From contig OZ038528.1 in assembly GCA_964036665.1 (NCBI GenBank), forward strand, positions 13,398,501 to 13,462,500: DNA of 64,000 bases, given 5' to 3'. This document shows, one piece after another, positions 45,782 through 56,503 of this stretch. Source of the DNA: Gordius sp. MW1 (lineage: Eukaryota; Nematomorpha; Gordioida; Gordea; Gordiidae). Made by a program: the position numbers and the translations under genes. The stretch's first letter is position 1; each line of letters opens with the position of its first letter. Below the pieces are notes generated by a model. The model was not told where the DNA came from. It saw only the letters and a program-made list of their open reading frames with translations, and did no database searches.

Positions 45782-46687
45782 GAAAGTTCAAAACTTTAAA
45801 TAAATTTGAAGTAAGGAAAATTAAATTTTATTGTACTAGATAGTTATAAAATTTGTATCAAATTCACTTTGCCTATTAAATATAAATAAACTTAAAAATT
45901 CATAAGTTCACCTATATTTGACTTAGTTAAATAATAAAGCAAATTGAGACCCCTAACTAAATCCTCAAAGTAAACCTTAACATATTTAAGGCAAACGTTT
46001 TAGTCCATTGATATTACCATCATCAATTATAGCCCATTGAGTTAATTGCATGTTTAATATAGCGTTATAAACTATAAAGTGCCAGTGACTTTTAATAATA
46101 ATTATATTATTATTTACAGAATCGATAAATAGTTGCACGAACGTTGTAAACACAGCAATAAAAGCAGCAGTATTATAGGAATAAGCACATGAGGTTTTAA
46201 GTTAAAGTTAGTGTTGTAAAAACGGCTGGCTGGTTTTTCCCAGCGTATTGCTAAGCTTAGTTGTTGGCGTTTTTTTTTCACCCAACCTTTTCAGTGTTAG
46301 GTGAATTTTCTTGGGAGGGCTTTGGCGTTTGGCGTTTTCGTAAAAAACACCCAAAGCGTTTTGGGTGTTTTTTTGGGGGCACCTTTGGCCTTAGGTTTGA
46401 GTGTATTAAAGAGCTAAAGGGTTTGGGTGGATAATATTATTAACCTTTTGGTTTGGTTTTGGTCGTTTTGGGTTGGGCATGCAAATATATCAATTTGTTT
46501 TTATTGTTCATCATATTTGTGTATTTAGATTTAGGTAATGAACTTTTAATTTAAGAAAATAAAAATAAATGTATCATGACGTCACAATCTAGTAAATTCA
46601 GTAAATTATAGTTAATTATTATGCATTATAGAAGTAGGTAGTGAATCAATATGTTTTATTTATGAAAAAAAAATTCGTGAAGATTTG

Positions 46688-48320
46688 CCCCCCCCCCTTT
46701 ATTTTTTACCCTCTTTCTCACCTGGGGAAGAACGGCGGGCAGGTGGGGTGTTTGCCCCCCCCCCCTATTTTTTACCCTCTTTCTGATCCGGGGGAGAGGC
46801 GGGGGGGGGGCATGGGGGTGTTTTGCCCCCCTCCCCCCTAAATTTTTACCCGCTTTCTGATGCGAGGGAGAGGGGGGTGTTTTGCCCCCCCCCCCTTATT
46901 TTTTACCCTCTTTCTGATGCGAGGGAGAGGGAGGGGGCAGGGGGTGTTTTGTCCCCCCCCCTAATTTTTTACCCTCTTTCTGATGCGAGGGAGGGGGGGG
47001 GGCAGAGGGTGTTTTGCCCCCCCCTCCCTAAATTTTTATCCTCTTTCTGATGCGAGGGAGAGGGGGGGGCAGGGGGTGTTTTGCCCCCCCCCCCCCAATT
47101 TTTTATCCTCTTTCTAATGCGGGGGAGAGGGGGCATGGGGGGGGGGGGTGTTTTGCCCCCCCCCCCCTAATTTTTTACCCTCTTTCTGATGTGGGGGAGA
47201 GGGGGGGGGCATAGGGGGTGTTTTGCCCCCCCCCCCTAATTTTTTACCCTCTTTCTGATCCGAGGGAGAGGCGGGGCATGGGGGCTGTTTTGCCCCCCCC
47301 CCCATTTTTTACCCTCTTTCTGATGCGAGCGAGAGGGGGGGGGGCAGGGGGTGTTTTGCCCCCCCCCCCATTTTTTTACCCTCTTTTTAATGCGGGTGAG
47401 AGGAGGGAAGGGGGGGGGGGGGGGTGTTTTGCCCCCCCCCCTAATTTTTTACCCTGTTTCTGATGCGGGGGAGAGGGGGGCAGGGGGTGTTTTGTCCCCC
47501 CCCCCTAATTTTTTACCCTCTTTCTGATGCGAGGGAGGGGGGGGGGCAGAGGGTGTTTTGCCCCCCCCTTCCCTAAATTTTTATCCTCTTTCTGATGCGA
47601 GGGAGAGGGGGGGCAGGGGGTGTTTTGCCCCCCCCCCCTAATTTTTTATCCTCTTTCTAATGCGGGGGAGAGGGGGCATGGGGGGTGTTTTGCCCCCCCC
47701 TAATTTTTTACCCTCTTTCTGATGTGGGGGAGAGGGGGGGGGCATAGGGGGTGTTTTGCCCCCCCCCCTAATTTTTTACCCTCTTTCTGATCCGGGGGAG
47801 AGGCGGGGCATGGGGGGTGTTTTGCCCCCCCCCCATTTTTTACCCTCTTTCTGATGCGAGCGAGAGGGGGGGGGGCAGGGGGTGTTTTGCCCCCCCCCCA
47901 ATTTTTTACCCTCTTTTTAATGCGGGTGAGAGGGGAGAAGGGGGGGGGGGGGGTGTTTTGCCCCCCCCCCCCCTAATTTTTTACCCTCTTTCTGATGCGG
48001 GGGAGAGGGGGGCAGGGGGATGTTTTGCCCCCCTCCCCCCTAATTTTTTATCCTCTTTCTGATGCGAGGGAGAGGGGGGTGGCAGGGGGGTGTTTTGCCC
48101 CCCCCCCTAAGGGGGGCATGGGGGTGTTTAGCCCCCCCCCCCCTTATTTTTTACCCTCTTTCTCACCCGGGAAGGGGGGGGGGGCATGGGGGGTGTTTTG
48201 CCCCCCCCCCCTTATTTTTTACCCTCTTTCTGATGCCGGGGAGAGGGGGGGGGGGGTGAATCGACCCTCTTCTTATTTTTTACTCTCTTTCTCACCCGGG
48301 GGGGGGGCGGCAAGCCCTTT
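46688..48320. repeat. G/C-run minisatellite, left arm of element B
   Basis: About two dozen units of roughly 60-80 bp: TTTTGCCCCCCC, then TAATTTTTTACCCTCTTTCT, then GATGCGGGGGAGAGGGGGG with variable runs, then CATGGGGG or CAGGGGG. Blocks of several units are themselves duplicated (46940-47450 resembles 47490-47990), a higher-order repeat. Long open frames rich in Pro, Phe and Gly are artefacts of the repeat. Confidence 0.93.
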
Positions 48321-49615
48321 TTAACCCTTTCAAAATATTTTTGTGAATTTTTGCGGTCACAGTGGTGACAAATGTCATAATCAACATTTTCTATTGAGAT
48401 TAATATTTTTTTTTAAAATAGACATATTATATGACTGAAAGATGTTCTACTATTATACAAAATATTTTTGGGAAGATTTGCGGTCACAGTGATGACAAAT
48501 GTCTTAATCAACACATTCTATTGAAATTTATTTTTTTTTTTTAAAATTGCCTTATTATATGACAAAGATTTTCTAATATTCGAAAATATATTTTTGCAGA
48601 TTTGCGGTCAAAAATTGTCTTAATATACCATATCAATTAAAATAAATTTTTTTAATTTAACTTCATTTACGAAATAAGCTGTATTATTAAATATAATATT
48701 AATATGAAATTTTACCAGTTTAAAAAAAATTTGCCATCATGGGTAAGTAATTTTACTATTTAAGTTATCTGGGCATTTAATGGAAAAACTTGGTATTTCC
48801 AAAAAGCATATCATGCTATTAATTACTATGCTTTCACAAGGAACCAACACTCTACGTCCTGTTGACTTAGACTTCTCGTTTACAATGCTTATAAGGATCA
48901 TAAAAAATATCGGACTTTTCTGAGTAACAAAAATGAGTTAAGCATCTTAATTTAAATTATTGCTTATTATTTAATAAGAAACTTAATTTTCTAATTGATT
49001 ATGACTTAATTAGTAGTTGACATAATAAAAAAAAGTTTAATTTTCATTTATTTTATTTATAATAATATGATTTGCAACTTCTACATACCTTGATATGTTG
49101 TACGTTAAAAAAGAAATGAATGTAAAATGATGTAATAAAGAGCCTAGCCAGCCCACGCCACACCATGCCTTGTTGTGCCATGATTTTTTTATATATTTAG
49201 TTTAGTACTTAACTTAAATCTGATAGGTTTAAATCTGGTTTTGCGCATGCATTGCAACGAGAGAAGGAAGAGAGAGGGTGGATTAGTACATGAACATGTA
49301 CATGCTACATGGGAGTGGTGATATGTCTAGTCGCGCGGGATGCCGTTCTCTGATATTGAAAATAGAGTTTAAATATAAAATAAAAGGGACATTATATAAT
49401 CAATAAGTCTTTATCTTTTACAAGAGGCGAGGAATTCAAAATATATTTGAAATTAAATTTTGTGATTAAAATTGCTATTGCCGGGAATATTTAGAGGGAT
49501 AACTTAGCTGTCATTATTTTAGAATGAATTAAAATATTAATTTTTAATTGAAGGATTGAATTCAAAATCTGCTCTCGAATGGCCAGATAAATCTCACTTT
49601 ATAATCGTTTTCTAT
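48321..49615. other. spacer of element B with a 125-bp tandem triplication
   Basis: GCGGTCACAGTGGTGACAAA and flanking sequence occur at about 48353, 48480 and 48604, a spacing of 124-127 bp. Part of this spacer also occurs in element C in inverted orientation. The rest is AT-rich, with no ORF recognised. Confidence 0.7.
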
Positions 49616-51178
49616 TTATTGAAAACACCCCCTATGCCCCCCTCTCCCCCGCATTAGAAAGAGGGTAAATAATTGGGGGGGGGGGGGGCGGCAAAACACC
49701 CCCCATGCCCCCCCCCCTCTCCCCCACTTTAAAAAGAGGGTAAAAAATAAGGGGGGGGGGCAAAACACCCCCCATGCCCCCCTCTCCCCCTGATCAGAAA
49801 GAGGATAAAAAATTAGGGGGGGGGGGCAAAACACCCCCTATGCCCCCCCCCTCTCCCCCACATCAGAAAGAGGGTAAAATATAGGGGGGGGGGCAAAAGA
49901 CCCCCCATGCCCCCCCTCTCCCCCTAATCAGAAAGAGGGCAAAAAATTAGGGGGGGGGGGGGGGTAAAACACCCCCTATGCCCCCCCCCCTCTGCCCCAC
50001 ATCAGAAAGAGGGTAAAAAATAAGGGGGGAGGGGGGCAAAACACCCCCTATGCCCCCCCCCCTCTCCCCCACATCAGAAATAGGGTAAAAATTAAAGGGG
50101 GGGGGCAAAACACCCCCCATGACCCCCCTCTCAAGAGGGTAAAAAATAAGGGGGGGGGGGCAAAACACCCCCTATGCCCCCCCCTCTCCTCTGGATCAGA
50201 AACAGGGTAAAAAATTAAGGGGGGGGGGCAAAACACCCCCCATGCCCCCCTCTCCCCCGCATTAGAAAGAGGGTTAAAAATTAGGGGGGGGGGCAAAACA
50301 CCTCTCATGCCCCCCTCTCCCCCGCATTAGAAAGAAGATAAAAAATTAGGGCCCCCCCCCCCTCTCCCTCGCATCAGAAAGAAAGTAAAAAATTAGGGGG
50401 GGGGGGCAAAACACCCCCCATGCCCCCCTCTCCCCCTGATCAAAAAGAGGGTAAAAAATTTGGGGGGGGGGGGGGGGGGGGGGGTTAAAACACCCCCTGT
50501 GCCCCCCCCCCCCTCTCAGCCACATCAGAAAGAGGGTAAAAAATAAGGGGGGAGGGGGGCAAAACACCCCCATGCCCCCCCTCTCAAGAGGGTAAAAAAT
50601 AGGGGGGGGGGCAAAACACCGCCTATGCCCCCCTCTCCTCCGGATCAGAAACAGGGTAAAAAATTGGGGGGGGGGGGGGGGCAAAACACCCCCCCCCCCC
50701 CCCATGCCCCCCTCTCCCCCGCATTAGAAAGGGGGTAAAAAATAAGGGGGGGGGGGCAAAACACCCCCCATGCCCCCTCTCCCCCCTGATCAGAAAGAGG
50801 GTAAAAAATTTAGGGGGGGGGGCAAAACACCCCCCATGCCCCCCCCTCTCCCCCTGATCAGAAAGAGGGTAAAAAATTAGGGGGGGGGGGGGGTAAACAC
50901 CCCCTATGCCCCCCCCCCCTCTCCCCCACATCAGAATGAGGGTAAAAAATAAGGGGAGAGGGGGGCAAAACACCCCCTGCCCCCCCTCTCCCTCGCCACA
51001 GAAAGAGGGTAAAAATTTAGTGGGGGGGGGGGGCAAAACACCCCCTGCCCCCCCCCCCCCCGCCTCTCCCCCGGATCAGAAAGAGGGTAAAAAATAAGGG
51101 GGGGGGGGCAAACACCCCACCTGCCCGCCGTTCTTCCCCAGGTGAGAAAGAGGGTAAAAAATAAAGGGGGGGGGGCAA
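49616..51178. repeat. G/C-run minisatellite, right arm of element B (inverted)
   Basis: The complement of the left-arm unit: GGGGGGCAAAACACCCCC, CATGCCCCCCTCTCCCCC, then GATCAGAAAGAGGGTAAAAA, repeated about twenty times. The arm ends at GGGGGGGCAAATCTTCAC, mirroring GTGAAGATTTGCCCCCCC at the outer edge of the left arm. Confidence 0.93.
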
Positions 51179-51654
51179 ATCTTCACAAATTTTTTTTTCA
51201 TAAATAAAACATATTGATTCACTACCTACTTCTATAATGCATAATAATTAACTATAATTTACTGAATTTATTAGATTGTGACGTCATGATACATTTATTT
51301 TTATTTTCTTAAATTAAAAGTTCATTACCTAAATCTAAATACACAAATATGATGAACAATAAAAACAAATTAATATATTTGCATGCCCAACCCAAAACGA
51401 CCAAAACCAAACCAAAAGGTTAATAATATTATCCACCCAAACCCTTTAGCTCTTTAATACACTCAAACCTAAACGCCAAAGGTGCCCCCAAAAAAAACAC
51501 CCAAAACGCTTTGGGTGTTTTTTACGAAAACGCCAAACGCCAAAGCCCTCCCAAGAAAATTCACCTAACACTGAAAAGGTTGGGTGAAAAAAAAACGCCA
51601 ACGCTTGCAGGCAACCAATAGAAACCCTTGGTTTTTTACAACACTAGTTAAAGT

Positions 51655-52990
51655 CAACGTATTTTATTTTATGACAAAAACCATTATAATCCAATTTGTA
51701 TTTGTTGTATATGTGAATACGTATATTTGTATATCATTTTCTACAAATTATTATATTGCAATAATTATGTATTTTAATATTGCAAGGCAAATCCGAGTTG
51801 GTAATTACCATATGTTTTTATCTACTTAATTAATCTATCTTTCTTTTGTTCATATATAGTTTTCCCTCCCCGGCCTTAGTCAACAATAAATTCTATTATT
51901 TTCTATTTTTATGATTCTTATTAGTAGATTATTAGTGTTATAATAAATGGTGATAGCGGTGGGATGAACTCAAGCCTCAGTTAAACCAAGGTTATTGGAC
52001 AAAAAGAGTGAAGAAGAAATTCAAAATTCAATGCTTAATTATAAGGAGGAAAAGAGATAATAATATGAACTTATAATGTTAATTCAAGGAGAATTCAAGG
52101 GATAATAAGAACTTATGATGTTAATTCGATGGATAAGGAAACATTATTCTATGGATGTGGGGAGAATTATGATGTTAATTCAATGAGAATTCAAAGGATA
52201 ATAAGAATTCAGGATGTAAATTCATTATTCTAGGGAGATCATATCAGGATGTTAATTCATTATTCTATGGATATGGGAGAATAGGAGTATTCCCAACTTA
52301 AAATATGAAATTAACCCTGCCACTAGCTTCCCCAAAACCCACTTGTCCAAATCCACACCCTCAAAACCCCATATTTCCCCTTCTGACAATTTCCATTCCA
52401 TCTTACCTTCCCAGCTTATCCATTCTTGGAAATAGCATCCCCAGAATCCACGTTGTTAAGTCCACACCCTCAAACCTACCTAATCCCTACTGATAATTTC
52501 GATCCCATCTCACCCTTACAGCTAGCCCACTTTTAAAGTTATGAAATGTAACACATTGTTGTTGGAGTGAAGGGTCGAAGAACAAAACCAGGAGGAGCCT
52601 TCATTTTTTAAAAGGAAAGATTTTGTATATTGGTGCTTCATTCTTTAAGAGGAAAGATGTTATATATGTGAATACGTATATTTGTATATCATTTCTACAA
52701 ATTATTATATTGCAATAATTATGTATTTTAATATTGCAAGCCAAATCCGAGTTGGTAATTACCATATGTTTTTATCTACTTATTTTTTTTTTAAATTTCA
52801 CTGTATTTTATTTGATAATTTTAGATGATATTCAAAAAATTACATACACGGCTAAAAAAATATAAAAACGCGCTATAACTAAACGGATGGCATTGATCCG
52901 TGTATGGAAATCGTGTTGGATTTAACGATTTCCATTGATCTTTTGCCTGATATAAAAGTAAATCTATCTTTCTTTTGTTCATATATAATT
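51655..52990. repeat. direct duplication flanking 52 kb, no gene
   Basis: ATATGTGAATACGTATATTT and about 120 bp that follow occur at 51706-51823 and 52668-52781. A second shared block, CTATCTTTCTTTTGTTCATA, follows each (51835, 52963); the second copy carries about 180 extra bp between them. Between the copies, 52050-52290 holds irregular repeats of GATGTTAATTC. No ORF is recognised. Confidence 0.65.
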
Positions 52991-53536
52991 TATATAGTTT
53001 TCCCGGCAGCGAGACCTAATACGGGTAGGCAGAGCAACGCGGTACCCAGACACCGTGGCCAACCCAGGGGTTTAGCTGGACGAGTTGACCGAGTGCAACA
53101 ACAAAATGTGGCCCCGCGCTCAACCTGAACGACTATGACGCAAGCACGTCCCGAGGCGAGGACGGGAGAAAGAGGAAGACCGACACGTGGTCCGCAGGCT
53201 AGACAGGCGGCAGCAATACAGCCAACCATAGACTTCTGCCGGGGGTGCAGAAGCTGGCACCGAATGCCGATGTGTAGGCGGAGAATCCCTTCAAGGCCAG
53301 CCAGGCAGGAAAGAACGGTAGCGCCGGTAGAATCGGTGGCGCCGGTGGTTTCGATAACGCCGGTAGAAACGTTGACGACGACAGAGCTTGTACGGGTGGA
53401 AGAGGTTACAATGGACACCAGTCAGGCCGTGGTCAGCCCTGAGGAAGAGATGACCTTATTGGGAAATACTCCAGGGCGGGACAGCACGGACCTGGTGGTC
53501 CCTCAATTTGAAAGGATGAGGTGTAAGGATTTGTAA
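52986..53536 (+). CDS. GC-rich ORF island, Arg/Pro-rich, possible Gag nucleocapsid remnant
   Basis: A sharply GC-rich 550-bp stretch in AT-rich surroundings is open in one frame apart from a TGA at 53126-53128. The part after the stop starts at ATG 53135 and encodes 133 residues: an Arg/Pro-rich N terminus, CRGCRSWHRMPMC (similar to, but spaced differently from, a CCHC zinc knuckle) and a Val/Glu/Thr-rich acidic tail. This composition resembles the end of a retrotransposon Gag. No polymerase follows on this strand. A host gene fragment cannot be excluded. Confidence 0.4.
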
Positions 53537-54441
53537 CCTTTCCATGCAAGGATTAGTATTATAGCTTGTATAATATAAAAAGTGAATTATCGACGTTGTA
53601 ACGTATTGACGATATTATATATATTCTTCTTACAGCTGTCTTGTATTAACTATTTTGTGTGTGAATAAATTATTGTATTAGTAGTACTTTTACTAGGAGT
53701 TAGTGTTCAAGGTTCCTGCTAAACAAGACCCAACCCTTGTTTAGACAGTATTCCAAAGTAGGATTGAGAAGATGTGGTGCCTACAGTCCACGCATCGCTT
53801 GCAAAATATTTAGCTATTCGTGAGAACAATATTTTGTATTGATTATTCTTAGTTCTTGTCGTTAATTTATCACCCCAATCGCGAACTAATTCGACGACGG
53901 CAGTAATAGTAGTGGGTCGTTGGATGCGCGCTGGTGAGGCTGCATGGAAGTGAATCTCTCCCTTAACCTCTTCACTATCTTTATACTATTCCAAGAACTA
54001 CGATTTTGCGCGCGATGATTGTCGCCCCTGTTACAGCGTTTTGTCTAGAGGATCCACTGTCTATTATGTTGATCTTTTTTAGTAAATTAGTCTTTTTACC
54101 CCCACCCCTCATTTTTTTAGTGATCTGATGGTGCAGGCGGAAGGTTATAGTCTGAATCGAAGTTCCAGTTTCAAAGAACAAATCATTAGCCCACGATAAG
54201 ATTAATTTGCGGAGAGGAGAGTCCAAGATATTTTGGTTAGAGGCCGAGAGAAAAGTAATGGATGGGATGTTCGCGCCTTTTGTGAGCACAATTAATTAAA
54301 TCCGAAGGCAGCAAATCTGCCTTCGGATTCCCCCGGGTACGCAACTGTTTCGCCGGGGGCGTTTATTTACTCAAAAACTACTCATATATCATTTCAAAAA
54401 GCGCGCGTATTATTTATAATATATGTTTATGTAAAATGGCG
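53537..54441. other. flank between GC-rich ORF and LTR element
   Basis: No confident gene. It contains AATAAATTATTG at 53664, possibly an old poly(A) region, and two adjacent GC hairpins at 54299-54359. A minus-strand 102-codon open frame at 53981-54289 has no recognisable similarity. Confidence 0.35.
54299..54359. other. two adjacent GC-rich stem-loops
   Basis: AATCCGAAGGCAG and CTGCCTTCGGATT form a perfect 13-bp stem with a 5-nt loop. Directly after it CCCCCGG and CCGGGGG form a 7-bp stem. They lie about 80 bp outside the left terminal repeat of the LTR element. Function unknown. Confidence 0.6.
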
Positions 54442-54578
54442 AATTTTAAGGGAGGTTACAGTAGTAAAAAGTGGGAAAGTAAAGGAAGTTGTGGAGGGCA
54501 AGTAAGTGAATGGGGAGAAACGAACGAATAAGCCCTCCAGCAATGGCGTGATTTATATAGGATATAGTCACGTGATGG
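54442..54578 (-). repeat. terminal direct repeat, 3' copy
   Basis: 137 bp, matching 57293-57429 without differences that I can see. In element orientation it contains TATATCCTATATAAATCACG, a good TATA box candidate, near its start. Confidence 0.9.
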
Positions 54579-54609
54579 GTTATTGTTTAGTTCTTTTCCT
54601 GAGCTTTCC

Positions 54610-56409
54610 CTACAATTCGTCATTCCAAAAATCTAGATCTATTTCGTCTTCTCGTGTTTCCTCCGATACGTATTGCATCAGGTTGTCGGTGTTTTCGGGT
54701 CTCGGATACCAAGTCCGGGACGGAACGTCCGCCGGATTTGTTCCCGTGCTCGTCCATTTTATGTTAAAGTGAAGGGCTATAAGGGCGTGTAACCCGTATT
54801 TGGTGGTAAAAGTTCCTATTAGGTCCTCTACTATCGGTGAGTTGGAGCCCCCTTTTTTCAGGACATAGTAAGCAGTTGCTGAGTCGGTTATTATTCTAGG
54901 GTATAGATGCCCTTCTTCCCTTGCTATGGCGTAACCATAACATGCTGCAAGTGTTTCTGTTAGGGTTATGTGGCCTTCCCCGGGCCATTTCCATCCGATC
55001 TTATCAGCTGCCCCTTGGAAAGTGACGGATGAGAGAGCCTCTCCCCAGGCTATTCCTATGTGAGAGTTGGACGCATCTACCGCGATGGTAGTGGTGAAAT
55101 CTTTGTGTAACGGCATAGTGTCTCCTATCGCGGCCATTATTGCCATAAGTTTGGTGGTTGCGGTTATGCGGTTAAATTCTGGTGCATTAGGGTTCGTCAG
55201 TGCGTAGAACGGAGCGAACAGCTTTGTCATTCCGGCGAAATTGTAGTAGAAGTAATTGAGCGCCCCCAGTGCTTCCAGGAGAACCAATGGGTCCGGCGCG
55301 TCTCTGTCTTCTATACACAGGTACAGTATATCGGCAGCCAATTTGAGCCGGGTTATTGTGTTGGGAAGGATTTTAACTGATCCCACATCTAGCTTGAGGA
55401 GCATTCCCAGGTATTCAATATGTTGCGCAGGTAAGATTGACGTTTTGGAGACGTTTATCGTGAGACCCCAGTCTTTGGCAGTCTCTGCTAGTTCCTCTAG
55501 GTCGAGCTGAACGTTGTCATAGCTTTCACTGAAGATTAGGATGTCGTCCAGATAGACGTTATAATTGGATCGCGTGATGGCTTTCTTGGCTAGGTCTGCC
55601 ACAATCATTTGGTGGACAAAGGGCGAGAACGAGGCCCCCATTGGAAGGACGTTGTATTGGTAAAGTTTTCGCTTCCAGCCATATCCCACATATTTCTTCG
55701 TCGTCGAGTGTATTGGTATTGACAAAAAAGCGGCTTTAAGGTCCACTTTGGCGGCCCACCTGGTTTTGGAAAGCTGCTTAGCCGTCAGCGGTATTGTGGA
55801 CAGCTTTAAGGGGTGAGGCCTGAAGTTCTTGGATGCTTCTGCCAAGTCAGTTATTACCCTGGCGTCACCATTTGTTTTTGCTATGAAAAACGTGGCTGAT
55901 CGTATTGCTAACGCTGGGGTTCGGGACGTGATCCCAGCTCTTTCTAACTCAGTGAAGTAGGCTGGCGCTCCCTTTGATATTCGTTTGTTTTTCGGGGGGC
56001 AGAAAAGTCCCCCATTTGCCCTGATTCGCTTTTTGTCCAACGGTGCCCTGTATCCTTCAAAGGCCACCTTCAGCGTAAATTTGGACATAAATGGATTGGG
56101 CTTGAGCCTAGTTGTACGTACGTCTAGGCGTCCGGTCGGGACCGAGTTGACGTTTGTTTTGCCCCAGTTGAATAGCAATTTATGTGCTTTCATGACCTCG
56201 CATAGTGATGCCGAGCCAGCGTCCCCGCCGAGGGACGTTTCAACGGAGCCAATCCTGGTTTCCACTTCACGGGGGCGCTCGGTATCGGTTGGCCGCTCCG
56301 GTGTTGCTGGTGGAGTTGGTTGGTGAGGGGCCTCGACGGGCGGAACCTCTGTAGACGGAGAGAATATGATACGGCGGGTCTCCCTAAGAAAGGATAGTAT
56401 ATTCTTCAA
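54610..56409 (-). CDS. reverse transcriptase/RNase H (DIRS-like)
   Basis: 599 codons, intact. RT blocks: ARVITDLAEASKNF (about residues 183-196), KVDLKAAFLSIPI (about 221-233), YNVLPMGASFSPFVHQ (about 252-267) and the catalytic VYLDDILIF (about 285-293). RNase H follows: VDAS (about 444), LTETLAA (about 482), TDSATA (about 508) and NPADVPSR (about 558), the last being typical of DIRS/Ngaro and related RT/RH proteins. There is no integrase, methyltransferase or tyrosine recombinase after it. The N-terminal 100 residues are Pro/Glu-rich and may overlap the gag frame by a shift. The start at 56409 is the first Met; translation may begin earlier. Confidence 0.9.
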   Translation of the reverse strand: MKNILSFLRETRRIIFSPSTEVPPVEAPHQPTPPATPERPTDTERPREVETRIGSVETSLGGDAGSASLCEVMKAHKLLFNWGKTNVNSVPTGRLDVRTTRLKPNPFMSKFTLKVAFEGYRAPLDKKRIRANGGLFCPPKNKRISKGAPAYFTELERAGITSRTPALAIRSATFFIAKTNGDARVITDLAEASKNFRPHPLKLSTIPLTAKQLSKTRWAAKVDLKAAFLSIPIHSTTKKYVGYGWKRKLYQYNVLPMGASFSPFVHQMIVADLAKKAITRSNYNVYLDDILIFSESYDNVQLDLEELAETAKDWGLTINVSKTSILPAQHIEYLGMLLKLDVGSVKILPNTITRLKLAADILYLCIEDRDAPDPLVLLEALGALNYFYYNFAGMTKLFAPFYALTNPNAPEFNRITATTKLMAIMAAIGDTMPLHKDFTTTIAVDASNSHIGIAWGEALSSVTFQGAADKIGWKWPGEGHITLTETLAACYGYAIAREEGHLYPRIITDSATAYYVLKKGGSNSPIVEDLIGTFTTKYGLHALIALHFNIKWTSTGTNPADVPSRTWYPRPENTDNLMQYVSEETREDEIDLDFWNDEL

Positions 56410-56503
56410 CCAGGCGGGGGACCTATTCTCCGCGCTACACGTTGGGAGCGGTAAGCCCGAGGGCCCGACTTCCCAATTGTCTGTGATTGCAAGTAGGCGC
56501 TTC

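Larger units (their letters stand above)
46209..51646. mobile_element. fold-back element B: hAT-like TIRs enclosing G/C minisatellite arms, perfect TSD
   Basis: Left end TAGTGTTGTAAAAACGGC, right end GGTTTTTTACAACACTA; both flanked by GTTAAAGT (46201-46208 and 51647-51654), a perfect 8-bp target duplication. After the outer 16 bp about 50 bp differ, then roughly 400 bp of each arm are near-identical inverted copies (46270-46690 against 51175-51590, for example TTTGGCGTTTTCGTAAAAAA). Each arm continues as a 1.6-kb G/C-run minisatellite. The spacer, 48330-49615, has no transposase. Near-identity of the arms and the perfect duplication suggest recent activity or gene conversion. Total length is 5,438 bp. 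Confidence 0.92.

Noticed and set aside
46641..51097. Dozens of overlapping Pro/Gly-rich open frames such as PPPLIFYPLSD repeats
   Set aside because: Direct translation of the array unit in both arms; no conserved start and no codon pattern. Not coding.
53981..54289. Minus-strand open frame of 102 codons
   Set aside because: No recognisable similarity, ordinary composition, no splice or element context. Kept only as a note in the flank.
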